DNA of 64,000 nucleotides from Burkholderiales bacterium 8X (GTDB lineage: Bacteria; Pseudomonadota; Gammaproteobacteria; Burkholderiales; Burkholderiaceae_C): NCBI GenBank assembly GCA_902506565.1, contig LR732703.1, forward strand, positions 3,310,916 to 3,374,915. The letters run 5' to 3'. Shown here piece after piece: positions 55,660-64,000 of the stretch. The notes below the pieces were generated by a model. It did not search any database. It saw nothing but the letters and a program-made list of their open reading frames with translations, and was not told where the DNA came from. A program made the translations under genes and the position numbers. The stretch's first letter is position 1; every line of letters begins with the position of its first letter.

Positions 55660-56241
55660 TCAGATCGGCTCCGGCGCATCGCGCATCAGCCACTCCACCT
55701 CTCGGGCTTCTGGGCTGTCCGGATAGCGTTTCTGCAAGGTGCGAAGGATCGGCTTGACCATGTCGCGCCGGCCGAGCCCTTGCACCAGCACCCGGGCGGC
55801 GAGCTCGTAGGCCTGCGGAATCAGCGGGTCGCCGGGGTAGTGGCGGTCGAAGCCGGCCAGAAGCGCCAGGGTGGCCTTGGCATCGCCGCTTCGCCATTGG
55901 GTCCGGCACAGCGTCAGCATGCCGGATGCACGTTCGAGGTGGAAGGCCGGGTCCTTCACGCGGCAGGCCTTGAAGACCCGCAAGGCTTCGCCGGGCCGGT
56001 CGCGGCGCAGCAGGAGATCGACGAAACGACGCCCGTGGTCGACCAGGGTGGCCGCCTGCCCTGGCATCAGCAGCAGCACGCGGTGGTACCGGCGATGTGC
56101 AGACAGGTCGTCCGGCCAAGCCTGCCGCTCCTCGTAGGCCACCTGCAGCGCGGCGCGCAGATCGCCGTCGGCAATCATCTGGGTGACCAGCTCGTCGGCT
56201 TGCTGCGCCGCTTCGGCGGTCACGGATGCGGTGGGGGACAT
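55660..56241 (-). CDS. Hypothetical helical-repeat (TPR-like) protein
   Basis: This 193-residue protein is not assigned to a known family with confidence. It has repeated helical units with A-x-x-x-Y/H and E-x-L patterns (ADELVTQMIADGDLRAAL; GEALRVFKACRVKDPAFHLE; LLAGFDRHYPGDPLIPQA), like TPR. I chose ATG 56241 (MSPTASV) because a TGGAG site precedes it; ATG 56298 is possible. There is no signal peptide. It is divergent from the ECF sigma gene. Confidence 0.75.
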   Translation of the reverse strand: MSPTASVTAEAAQQADELVTQMIADGDLRAALQVAYEERQAWPDDLSAHRRYHRVLLLMPGQAATLVDHGRRFVDLLLRRDRPGEALRVFKACRVKDPAFHLERASGMLTLCRTQWRSGDAKATLALLAGFDRHYPGDPLIPQAYELAARVLVQGLGRRDMVKPILRTLQKRYPDSPEAREVEWLMRDAPEPI

Positions 56242-56379
56242 CGAGCGCTCCAGGTCAGGTTGTTGGCAGTATATGTTTCGATTTGTGTCGCCTATCACCA
56301 TCTCGTCGTCAGGCGGTGAATCCACCCACCGTAGCTGCCCGTATGTTTTCCATGGCGGCTGCTGATCCACAATCCACGC

Positions 56380-56955
56380 ATGAGTTCACCCCAACCGGAT
56401 GCCGAGCTGACGGCATTGATCGACCGCGTCGGCCATGGCGACGAACTGGCGCTTCGCCAGCTCTACGAGCGCACCGCGCCCAAGTTGCTGGGGCTTGCGA
56501 TGCGGGTCGTCCGCCAGCGCGAGTGGGCCGAGGACGTGCTGCAGGACGCGTTTCTGTCGATCTGGCGCGCCGCCGGCGACTACCGCGCCTCGCTCAGCCC
56601 GCCGATGGCCTGGATGGGGTTGATCGTGCGGAGCCGCTCGCTCGACCTGCTGCGCCGACGCAGCGCCGATCGGGCTCACCTGACGCAACCTTTCGACGAC
56701 ATCATGGCCGAGACCATGGGCTCGGACGACGCCAATCCGATGGACGCTGCCGATGCCAGCGAGCAGGCCTGGGCGCTGCACCAGTGCCTGTCGCAACTCG
56801 AAGCCCGGCAGCGCGAGGTCGTGAGCCTCGCCTATTTGCGGGACCTGAGCCACAGCGAGCTGTCGGACCAGCTCCGGGTGCCGCTCGGCACCATCAAGAC
56901 CTGGATCCGGCGCGGCCTCGAAAAAATCCGGCTCTGCATGGCGCAAGTCGCCTGA
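56380..56955 (+). CDS. ECF RNA polymerase sigma factor
   Basis: This 191-residue sigma factor has region 2 (LYERTAPKLLGLAMRVVRQREWAEDVLQDAFLSIW) and region 4 (SHSELSDQLRVPLGTIKTWI). It is not the RpoE of the window but an additional ECF factor of the type controlled by RskA-like anti-sigma proteins. The downstream gene encodes that partner 10 bases later. Targets are unknown. Confidence 0.92.
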   Translation: MSSPQPDAELTALIDRVGHGDELALRQLYERTAPKLLGLAMRVVRQREWAEDVLQDAFLSIWRAAGDYRASLSPPMAWMGLIVRSRSLDLLRRRSADRAHLTQPFDDIMAETMGSDDANPMDAADASEQAWALHQCLSQLEARQREVVSLAYLRDLSHSELSDQLRVPLGTIKTWIRRGLEKIRLCMAQVA

Positions 56956-56965
56956 AGTCACCCAC

Positions 56966-57748
56966 GTGAACATCGCATCCCATCCCGAACTCCTGGAGCT
57001 GCTGGCCGCCAGCCATGCGCTCGGCACCTTGCGAGGCGGCGCGCGTCGCCGCTTCGAGGCCATCGCGCGCGAGCAGCCGGCGGTGCGGGCCGCTGCGGTG
57101 GCCTGGCAGGCCCGGCTGGCCGGCATGTCCGAATTGCAGGCGCCGGTGTCGCCCGACCCCGCCGTCTGGATCCGAATCCGCAACCTGATCGAGGCCGAGA
57201 AGGAACAAGCCGCCATCGCGCGCCGGCGTCTGCAAGCCGCCACCGAGACGCAACCGGCCCATCCGGCCCATCCGGCTCAACCGGCGGCTGCGGGCTGGCT
57301 GCGGAGCCTCGGGTTCTGGCGCGGCGTGGCCGGCGCCGGTGCGCTCGCGACCGCCGTACTGCTGGCGGTCGGGCTCGACCTGCGCCAGCAGCTTCGAACC
57401 GCCCCGGCCGTCCAGTACGTCGCGGTCCTGCAAGACCAGCAGGCGGCGGCGTCCATGCTCGTGACCTTCGATCCGAAGAACGGCCAGTTGACGCTGCAGC
57501 GCCTCGGCGGATTCCGCGAAGGCGACGACAAATCGCTGCAGCTCTGGGCTCTGCCGCCCGGAAGCGCGCCGCGCTCGCTCGGCGTGCTGGGGCGCGAAGC
57601 GGCACTCAAGCTGCCCGCTCAATCCGACGAAATCCGTGCCGTTCCTGCTCTCGCCGTCACGCTGGAGCCCAAGGGCGGCGTACCGCCGGGGCAGCCGGCG
57701 ACCGGCCCGATCCTGTTCAAGGGTCCGCTGATCGAAAAGGTGCTTTGA
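56966..57748 (+). CDS. RskA-family anti-sigma factor
   Basis: This 260-residue protein starts at GTG and has an N-terminal sigma-binding helix (LLELLAASHALGTLRGGARRRFE), a membrane helix (GVAGAGALATAVLLAVGL) near residue 122, and a C-terminal RskA domain (LQLWALPPGSAPRSLGVL) facing the periplasm. It should inactivate the upstream ECF sigma until a periplasmic signal triggers proteolysis. No zinc-binding HxxxCxxC (ZAS) motif is visible. Confidence 0.88.
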   Translation: MNIASHPELLELLAASHALGTLRGGARRRFEAIAREQPAVRAAAVAWQARLAGMSELQAPVSPDPAVWIRIRNLIEAEKEQAAIARRRLQAATETQPAHPAHPAQPAAAGWLRSLGFWRGVAGAGALATAVLLAVGLDLRQQLRTAPAVQYVAVLQDQQAAASMLVTFDPKNGQLTLQRLGGFREGDDKSLQLWALPPGSAPRSLGVLGREAALKLPAQSDEIRAVPALAVTLEPKGGVPPGQPATGPILFKGPLIEKVL

Positions 57749-57831
57749 CGAATAGTTACGATTTCGCGAGCTGCTGAGCGGAACTTGGCGCGCGAAGTCG
57801 CTCAAAGCACGTTCATCATTCGACGGTGCCG

Positions 57832-58680
57832 ATGAACATCTTCTCCAGCGTTCGACTTTCCGCCCTCGCCTTGACCTTGTCCCTGGGTCTTGCCGCCCAG
57901 GCACAGACTTCGGCACCTCCCTCTCCCCGATCGATTCCCGGCTCGGTCGTCGCCGCGGCGACGCCGGTGGTCGATGCCTATGTGGCGGCTGCCGCCCGCT
58001 GGAAGAACGACCTGGCTGCTTTCGCCAATGCGGACAAGCAGCAGCTTCCCAAGGACGGCGGCGTGCTGTTCGTCGGCAGTTCCACCATCCGGATGTGGAA
58101 CAGCATGGCGGACGATTTCCGCGACCTGCCGGTGGTGATCAACCGCGGCTTCGGCGGCTCGACCATGAACGATTGCAACCTGTTCGCGAAGGACCTGGTG
58201 GTCCGCTACAAGCCGCGCCAGGTGCTGGTCTACGCCGGCGACAACGACCTGGCCGAAGGCCGCACGCCGATGCAGGTACTCGAAAGCTTCGCGCATTTCG
58301 CGTCGACCGTGCGGGGCGAGCTGCCCGATGTCCGGATCTCCTACATCTCGGTCAAGCCGAGCCCTTCGCGCGAGAAGCTGCTGCCGCAGATCCGCGCAAC
58401 CAACGACATGATCGCCGCCTATGTGCGGCGGCTCCCGAACAGCGAATACATCGACATCTTCACGCCGATGATCGATGCCGATGGCCGCCCGCGGGCGGAG
58501 CTGTTCCGGACCGACCAGCTGCACCTGAATGCGCAGGGCTACGCCTTGTGGAAGAACGTGATTGCGTCTCGGTTGCCGCCGGCTGCGGGCAGCCAACTCG
58601 CCGGAAGTGCCACCCAAGGTGCAGCTCCGGTTTCACCTGCTGACAAGGCTCCGGCCAACCTGCAGGCCGCCGCCCGCTGA
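57832..58680 (+). CDS. SGNH/GDSL hydrolase, secreted
   Basis: This 282-residue protein has a signal peptide (LALTLSLGLAAQAQ) and SGNH hydrolase blocks: GSSTIRMW with the candidate nucleophile Ser84, GGSTMND, GDND and DQLHLN (Asp-His pair). SGNH enzymes deacylate sugars, lipids or polysaccharides, so a role in trimming an exopolysaccharide is possible. The start is ATG 57832; a GTG two codons earlier is open. The sigma/anti-sigma pair upstream may control it. Confidence 0.87.
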   Translation: MNIFSSVRLSALALTLSLGLAAQAQTSAPPSPRSIPGSVVAAATPVVDAYVAAAARWKNDLAAFANADKQQLPKDGGVLFVGSSTIRMWNSMADDFRDLPVVINRGFGGSTMNDCNLFAKDLVVRYKPRQVLVYAGDNDLAEGRTPMQVLESFAHFASTVRGELPDVRISYISVKPSPSREKLLPQIRATNDMIAAYVRRLPNSEYIDIFTPMIDADGRPRAELFRTDQLHLNAQGYALWKNVIASRLPPAAGSQLAGSATQGAAPVSPADKAPANLQAAAR

Positions 58681-58690
58681 AACAGTTGCC

Positions 58691-58713
58691 GGGCGGCTGC
58701 CAAGGCGCCGCCC
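58691..58713. terminator. GC-rich hairpin between SGNH hydrolase and facing glycosyltransferase
   Basis: GGGCGGC / GCCGCCC arms with a 9-base loop lie just after the hydrolase stop and before the facing gene's stop. Without a U tract its termination role is tentative. Confidence 0.45.
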
Positions 58714-58768
58714 CCCTCGCGGACGCTGGCGCCGAGACGGCTCGCGGCCGCCGCCCTCGCGGGCATCC

Positions 58769-60022
58769 TCAAGCCGGCTGCACCTCCACCGCCTCCCGGA
58801 TCGCCCCGATCACATCGTCCGCATAGCGGGCCCAGGTGTAGGTGGCCGCGTGGGCCTGGGCGGCCAGCTTCATCTGGTGGAGTTCCTCGCGGTTCTGCTC
58901 GAACCATGCAAGCTTCTCTGCAATGAGGCCCGGTGAGCGGATCGGCACCAGGAAACCGGTCTTGCCTTCGATCACCAGGTCTTCACCGCCGGTGTTCGGC
59001 GTGATGACCAGCGGCAGGCCCTGGCTCATGGCCTCCTGCATGACCAGGGCCCGGCCTTCGTAAAGCGACGGCAGGCAGAAGACGTCGCAGGTGCGCATCA
59101 ACTTCAGGACTTCGGCATGCGGCCGGCCGCCCTCGTGGATGAAGTCCGGGTACTGACCGGTATAGAACGAAGCCGGCGCCAGCCGCGATCCCATCACGAC
59201 CAGTTCGATGTTCTGGCCCTTCAGGAGCTGCATCGCGGCGAACAGGTCCGCCAGCCCCTTGCGCTGGCCCATCGATCCGACGAACAGCACCCGCAAGGGC
59301 CTGGATCGATCGGACGGCGCCGGCGGCGTGCCGGCCGACGGCGGCGAGCCGAAGGGCGACAGCACCCGCGGCTTGTCGGCTGCCCACTCGGGCAACGAAT
59401 CGGCGACGAACCGGCTGGGCACCACCACGAGTTCGGCACGGGCGAGTTCCTGCTCCTTGCGGTCGAGCTTGGCCGGCGAGTCGGACATGCCGCCGCCGAG
59501 GGCGATCGACCAGGCGGGCAGGCGCTCGAGCTCTTCCTTCATGAGCTTGCGGCCGGTCGCGTAGTACGAGATGGGCAGGTCGTACACGCGCAGGCTTCCG
59601 ATGCCCTCGGCCACCCGGAAGGTGTCCAGCGCCGAATCCTCGTAGCAGTAGACCGCGTCGATGCGTTCGCTCGCGTTGATCGATGCCAGCTGGCGCGAGA
59701 CGAACAGGTCGAACTCCTGCAGCACCCGATCGACCGAGGCGAAGCCGACCTCGTGGCGAAGCGGAAATTCCCAGCCCCGCCGATTGCTGACCGCACGCGC
59801 GATCTCCCGCCAGGGATGCTGCACGATCATCGATGCCGGAACGTCGAAGCGGCGCCGCATCAGGTCGCGCCGCGCGCCTTCGGGCAGGATCTTGAGCAGC
59901 GGGTTGTCGGCCGAAACGGCCAGCGTGGTTGCGAAGCGAGCCAGTAGCTTTTCTCTTTGCAGACCATCGAGCATGGCACGCGCGTTCTGGTTGCCTGCGG
60001 GGTGGCTGAACAACAATTTCAT
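58769..60022 (-). CDS. Glycosyltransferase (GT4-like)
   Basis: This 417-residue GT-B enzyme begins MKLLFSHPAGNQNARAMLDG and has a donor-side block (VLFVGSMGQRKGLADLFAAM, then PSLYEGRALVMQEAMSQGLPL) typical of retaining GT4 enzymes. It is separated from the main exopolysaccharide genes and convergent with the SGNH hydrolase gene. Substrate is unknown. Its ATG is divergent from the alpha-2-macroglobulin gene with 82 bases between starts. Confidence 0.88.
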   Translation of the reverse strand: MKLLFSHPAGNQNARAMLDGLQREKLLARFATTLAVSADNPLLKILPEGARRDLMRRRFDVPASMIVQHPWREIARAVSNRRGWEFPLRHEVGFASVDRVLQEFDLFVSRQLASINASERIDAVYCYEDSALDTFRVAEGIGSLRVYDLPISYYATGRKLMKEELERLPAWSIALGGGMSDSPAKLDRKEQELARAELVVVPSRFVADSLPEWAADKPRVLSPFGSPPSAGTPPAPSDRSRPLRVLFVGSMGQRKGLADLFAAMQLLKGQNIELVVMGSRLAPASFYTGQYPDFIHEGGRPHAEVLKLMRTCDVFCLPSLYEGRALVMQEAMSQGLPLVITPNTGGEDLVIEGKTGFLVPIRSPGLIAEKLAWFEQNREELHQMKLAAQAHAATYTWARYADDVIGAIREAVEVQPA

Positions 60023-60104
60023 ATCGATCGATCATAGTGGAGGCCCCCCGGTCGACCGGGTGCAAACCCGGGTGCGATACCCTCCGGGAACGAGGAGAAG
60101 AACG

Positions 60105-63100
60105 TTGAAAACGAGAACGATGGCGCACTTTCTGGCGGCCGCATGCCTGGCCCTTGCCGGCATCGAGGTCCATGCCCTGCAGATCACCCAGTTCACGCCG
60201 CAAGGCGAAGTCGCGCGGGTTCGGCAGGCGGTGGCCCGCTTCGATCAGGCCGCGGTCAGCTTCGGCGGTCCGAAGGCACCCGCTCCGCTCGCGGTTCGCT
60301 GCAGCGATCCGGCGGTCAAGGGCACCGGTCGCTGGACCAGCGACAAGCAATGGGTCTTCGACTTCGAGAACGACCTGCCGCCCGGCGTGCGCTGTACGGC
60401 GACCCGCGTCGCCGGCTTCAGGTCCGCCGGCGGCAGCGAGCTGCAAGGGCCGGAGACCTACGCCTTCAACACCGGCGGACCCTTCGTTCGCAGCTGGCAG
60501 CCGAGCTACGGCGAAATTGACGAGCAGCAGGTCTTCATGCTCGAGCTGAGCGGCCCGGCGACGCCGGAAAGCGTGCAGGCCAACATGTGGTGCGCCGCCG
60601 AAGGATTGGGCGAGCGTTTGCCGGTCGTGCGGATCGAAGGCGCGCAGCGCGCGGCGGTGCTTCGCTCGACCGGTCGGGAGCAGCAGGCAGCCAAGGAGCC
60701 AGGCCGGTTCTTGACGCTGCGGTGCAACCGCACGCTCACGCCCGCCAGCAAGGTCGAACTGGTCTATGGCAAGGGCGTCGCCACGCCTTCGGGCTTCGCG
60801 AACAACGTGGAGCGCCGGCTCAAGTTCAAGGTGCGCGAGCCGTTCCGAGCCTCCTTCACCTGCGAGCGCGAGAACGCGCAGGCCGCCTGCCTGCCGCTGC
60901 GTCCGATGGTGCTGCAGTTCAATGCGCCCGTCTCCCGCAAGCTGGCCGCGCAGATCACGATGCAGGGCGGCGGCAAGACCCTGCAGCCCAAGTTCGACGA
61001 TGAAGCCAGCGCAGCGAACGAAGACAGCGTGGTCGAGTCGATCTCGTTCGCGCCGCCCTTTGCCGAGCAGACCGCCTTCACGATCGCGCTGCCCGCGAAG
61101 TTCGAAGACGCTTCGGCCCGCCCGCTGGCTGCCGCGGACAGCTTCCCGATGAAGGTCGCGACCGGCGCGATGCCGCCGCTCGCCAAGTTCGCGGCCTCGC
61201 CGTTCGGTGTGGTCGAGCGATTGGCCGAACCCGGCATGCCGGCCCTGATGCCGGTCACCGTGCGGCGGGTCGAGCCGGCGCTGCAGGTACAGGCCCTCAC
61301 GCCCGGCAAGGTAAGCGACCTCAACCCGCAGACCGACGCAGAAATCATTGCCTGGTTTCGCAAGGTGCGCCGCTACGAGAACAGCTACACCGTGCCGCGC
61401 AAGGTCGCGGCGCAGGATGCCCGGCGGCCGATCCCGCCGCCCCTCGACGCGGCCGACAAGGACGACATCCAGAGCCGCATGGTGTCGCTCCTCGACGGGC
61501 AGTCCGGCGTCAAGACGCTCGACATGCCGAAGAGCCAGGCCACCGATCCGCGGCCGTTCGAAGTGGTCGGCATTCCGCTGCAACCCGGCTTCCACGTGCT
61601 CGAGATCGCATCGCAGAAGCTGGGCGAATCGCTGCTCGATCCTCGGCTGGGCGCCGGCCGCACGATGTACGTGCGGACCTCCGCCTTGGCCACCAACCTC
61701 GCGGTGCATTTCAAGCTCGGGCGCGAGAACTCGCTCGCCTGGGTGACCACGCTCGACAAGGGCCGGGTGGTCGCGGGCGCGATGGTGCGGGTCTCCGATT
61801 GCAATGGCCGCGAGGTCGCGAGCGGCCGCACCGATGCGATGGGGCGGGTCCTGCTGTCGGGCGTTTCGCCGACCGCGCCGTCCTGCGGCGGCGGCGCCGA
61901 CATGGAAGATGGCCCTGACTACGGCGGCGATGCCTGGTTCGTCAGCGCCCGCGCCAAGGACGAGCAGGGCGTCGAGGATCTCGCCTTCACCTGGAGCGAC
62001 TGGCAACGCGGCATCGAGCCCTGGCGCTTCAACGTGCCGACCAGCCTGGAGCCCGAGCCCGATCGCGTCGCGCACACGGTGTTCGATCGAAGCCTGCTCC
62101 GGGCGGGCGAAACGGTGTCGATGAAGCACCTGATCCGCACCCAGACCCGCCAAGGCTTCGGGCTGGTCGACAAGCCGCCGACCGAGTTGGTCGTCACCCA
62201 CGTCGGCAGCGGCCAGCAATACACCCAGCCGCTCGCCTGGAGGCGCACCGCGACCGGCGGCCAGAGCGCCGAGAGCAGCTTCTCGATTCCGGCCGCCGCC
62301 AAGCTCGGCGTGTATCGGGTCGAACTGCGTCAGGACGGTGATTCGGACGAAGGCCCGACGCAGTCCGCGGGGCAGTTCCGGGTGGAGGAGTTCCGCCTGC
62401 CGGTGCTGGAAGGCCGCATCGGCCCGAGCGATGCCAAGCCGCTGGTGGCGATCACCAGCCTGCCCACCGACCTGCAGGTCAACTACGTGGCCGGCGGCGG
62501 TGCGGGCAACCTGGCGGTCAAGGTGTCCGCGATCAGTCGCGCCAAGCGGCCGGAATTCGCCGACTACGACGCCTTCAGCTTCTCGCCGCCCAGCCGGCAG
62601 CCCGGCAGCGCGCCGGGTGGCGAAGAAACCGGAGAAGCCGAGCAGGACGTGCGCGTGGTCGCGGACAAGCTGTCCGTGACGCTCGATCGCAACGGCACCG
62701 GAAAGCTCGTCATCGAGAAGATCCCGCTGGCCAAGGCCGCGCCGCGCGAACTCCTGATGGAGGCCAGCTACGCCGACCCGAATGGCGAGGTGCAAACGCT
62801 TCGCAGCATTCAGACGCTGTGGCCGGCCGCGGTGGTCGCGGGCATCAAGACCGAGGGCTGGGTCTCGACCAGCCAGAAACTCAAGTTCCAGGCACTGGCG
62901 CTGGACCTTGCCGGCAAGCCGAAGGCGGGCGTGACGCTCAACGTGCGGGCCATCGCACGCATCACCACCACCAGCCGCAAGCGCATGGTCGGCGGCTTCT
63001 ACACCTACGACAACAAGACCGACGTGAAGGAGATCGGCACTGTCTGCAGCGGCAAGAGCGATGCGCGCGGCCTGCTGCTGTGCGAGGCCGAGCTCAAGGA

Positions 63101-64000
63101 GGCAGGCGAGGTCGAGCTGATCGCGAGCGCCACCGACGCCGACGGGCGCGACAGCCGCGCCGCCAGTTCGGTCTACGTCACTCGCCAGGGCGAGATCTGG
63201 TTCGGCGGCGAAGACCACGACCGCATGGACGTGCTGGCCGAGAAGAAGAACTACCAGCCGGGCGAAGTCGCCAAGTTCCAGGTGCGAAGCCCGTTCCGCT
63301 TCTCGACCGCGCTGGTCTCGGTGGAACGCGAAGGCGTGCTCGAGTCTCAGGTGGTGCAGCTCAACGGACAGGATCCGACCTTGAGCCTGCAGGTCAAGCC
63401 CGAGTGGGGGCCGAACGCCTATGTCAGCGTGCTGGCATTGCGCGGCCGCTTGCGCGAGGTGCCGTGGTACAGCTTCTTCACCTGGGGCTTCAAGGCGCCG
63501 CGCGAGTGGTGGAACGCCTTCTGGGTGGAAGGCAAGGAGTACGTCGCGCCGACCGTGCTGGTCGACCTGAGCAAGCCGGCGTACCGGCTCGGGCTGGCCG
63601 AGATCCGGGTCGGGACCCAGGCCCACCAGCTCGACGTCAAGGTATCGACCGACAAGCCGGCTTATGCGGTGCGCTCCAAGGCGCTGGTGCAGATTTCCGC
63701 CACGCTGCCGGACGGCAAACCGGCGGCAAATGCCGAAGTCGCGCTGGCAGCCGTCGACCAGGCCCTGCTCGAACTGATGCCGAACAACAGCTGGAAGCTG
63801 CTCGACGCCATGCTGCAGCGCCGCAGCTGGGGCGTGAGCACCTCCACGGCGCAGATGGAGATCGTCGGGCGCCGTCACTACGGCCGCAAGGCGGTGCCTG
63901 CGGGCGGTGGCGGCGGCAAGGCGCAGACCCGCGAGCTGCTCGACACCCTGTTGCTCTGGAACCCGCGCGTTCAGCTCGATGCCAACGGCAAGGCGAGCGT
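60105..64000 (+). CDS. Bacterial alpha-2-macroglobulin (YfhM type), 5' part
   Basis: About 1298 codons are open to the window edge with no stop. A GAGGAG site stands seven bases before a TTG at 60105; ATG 60120 is an in-frame alternative. A signal peptide (AHFLAAACLALAGIEVHA) leads a large periplasmic protein with macroglobulin-type repeats, such as LLDPRLGAGRTMYVRTSALA, DRSLLRAGETVSMKHLIRT and FQVRSPFRFSTALVSVEREG. These proteins trap proteases that reach the periplasm and are often paired with PbpC. The thioester (CxEQ) would lie beyond the window. No clear lipobox is seen, unlike E. coli YfhM. Confidence 0.85.
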   Translation, partial: MKTRTMAHFLAAACLALAGIEVHALQITQFTPQGEVARVRQAVARFDQAAVSFGGPKAPAPLAVRCSDPAVKGTGRWTSDKQWVFDFENDLPPGVRCTATRVAGFRSAGGSELQGPETYAFNTGGPFVRSWQPSYGEIDEQQVFMLELSGPATPESVQANMWCAAEGLGERLPVVRIEGAQRAAVLRSTGREQQAAKEPGRFLTLRCNRTLTPASKVELVYGKGVATPSGFANNVERRLKFKVREPFRASFTCERENAQAACLPLRPMVLQFNAPVSRKLAAQITMQGGGKTLQPKFDDEASAANEDSVVESISFAPPFAEQTAFTIALPAKFEDASARPLAAADSFPMKVATGAMPPLAKFAASPFGVVERLAEPGMPALMPVTVRRVEPALQVQALTPGKVSDLNPQTDAEIIAWFRKVRRYENSYTVPRKVAAQDARRPIPPPLDAADKDDIQSRMVSLLDGQSGVKTLDMPKSQATDPRPFEVVGIPLQPGFHVLEIASQKLGESLLDPRLGAGRTMYVRTSALATNLAVHFKLGRENSLAWVTTLDKGRVVAGAMVRVSDCNGREVASGRTDAMGRVLLSGVSPTAPSCGGGADMEDGPDYGGDAWFVSARAKDEQGVEDLAFTWSDWQRGIEPWRFNVPTSLEPEPDRVAHTVFDRSLLRAGETVSMKHLIRTQTRQGFGLVDKPPTELVVTHVGSGQQYTQPLAWRRTATGGQSAESSFSIPAAAKLGVYRVELRQDGDSDEGPTQSAGQFRVEEFRLPVLEGRIGPSDAKPLVAITSLPTDLQVNYVAGGGAGNLAVKVSAISRAKRPEFADYDAFSFSPPSRQPGSAPGGEETGEAEQDVRVVADKLSVTLDRNGTGKLVIEKIPLAKAAPRELLMEASYADPNGEVQTLRSIQTLWPAAVVAGIKTEGWVSTSQKLKFQALALDLAGKPKAGVTLNVRAIARITTTSRKRMVGGFYTYDNKTDVKEIGTVCSGKSDARGLLLCEAELKEAGEVELIASATDADGRDSRAASSVYVTRQGEIWFGGEDHDRMDVLAEKKNYQPGEVAKFQVRSPFRFSTALVSVEREGVLESQVVQLNGQDPTLSLQVKPEWGPNAYVSVLALRGRLREVPWYSFFTWGFKAPREWWNAFWVEGKEYVAPTVLVDLSKPAYRLGLAEIRVGTQAHQLDVKVSTDKPAYAVRSKALVQISATLPDGKPAANAEVALAAVDQALLELMPNNSWKLLDAMLQRRSWGVSTSTAQMEIVGRRHYGRKAVPAGGGGGKAQTRELLDTLLLWNPRVQLDANGKAS

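Noticed and set aside
58983-63878. A very long open frame on the minus strand opposite the alpha-2-macroglobulin and glycosyltransferase genes
   Set aside because: It is an antisense shadow produced by high-GC codon use in the real genes. It has no recognisable domain and would overlap two genes whose domains are clear.

Overview
The window is a continuous stretch of GC-rich chromosome with dense, overlapping bacterial operons. Gene order and protein character point to a betaproteobacterium of the order Burkholderiales, most like Comamonadaceae such as Variovorax. The clues are lepA-lepB-DUF4845-rnc-era-recO-pdxJ-acpS, rpmF-plsX-fabHDG-acpP-fabF-rpoE-rseA-rseB-mucD, rluC divergent from rne, and argH/algZ/algR near hemCDXY. 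The genus is inference; no rRNA or other marker is present. I found no tRNA, rRNA, insertion sequence, prophage or CRISPR array.

Positions 1-6579 (minus strand) hold the housekeeping operon lepA-lepB-DUF4845-rnc-era-recO-pdxJ-acpS, with acpS cut by the window edge. Positions 7103-17432 (minus) run from rpmF through phospholipid and fatty-acid initiation and elongation genes into the sigma-E envelope-stress module (rpoE, rseA, rseB, mucD); yceD lies just upstream of rpmF. Positions 18174-20667 (plus) carry maf, an RsmI-type methyltransferase and an MFS carrier. Positions 20681-23810 (minus) carry rluC, a Gph-type phosphatase, a Rieske protein and sppA. rne (24350-27823) follows a leader of about 540 bp.

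Positions 28225-40202 form a Wzx/Wzy-type exopolysaccharide locus. On the plus strand are a priming sugar transferase, manC, fcl, an unrecognised glycosyltransferase-like protein, a 21-codon coupling ORF, a polymerase-like membrane protein, a GT4 transferase and a WcaI-like transferase. These converge on wza-wzb-wzc on the minus strand. No flippase (wzx) and no GDP-mannose 4,6-dehydratase (gmd) is visible, so the locus depends on genes elsewhere. Positions 40419-44516 are hemC-hemD-hemX-hemY (minus), then ppc (plus), an AI-2E-family membrane protein with an AlgR/AlgZ-like two-component pair (minus), and argH (plus). A second sugar arm starts at 52336: a GT2 transferase, UDP-xylose synthase and UDP-glucose dehydrogenase. 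It is followed by a small helical-repeat protein, an ECF sigma/anti-sigma pair, an SGNH hydrolase, another glycosyltransferase and the first 3.9 kb of an alpha-2-macroglobulin gene that runs off the window.

Two regulators that control mucoid exopolysaccharide in Pseudomonas (the AlgU/RpoE-Muc module and AlgZ/AlgR) have relatives here on either side of an exopolysaccharide locus. A short motif, TAGT(A/G)(C/G)TAA, sits upstream of all three exopolysaccharide or sugar transcription units. These regulatory links are inference. Start codons were chosen from Shine-Dalgarno sequences, overlaps with upstream stops and family-typical N termini; several genes use GTG or TTG.
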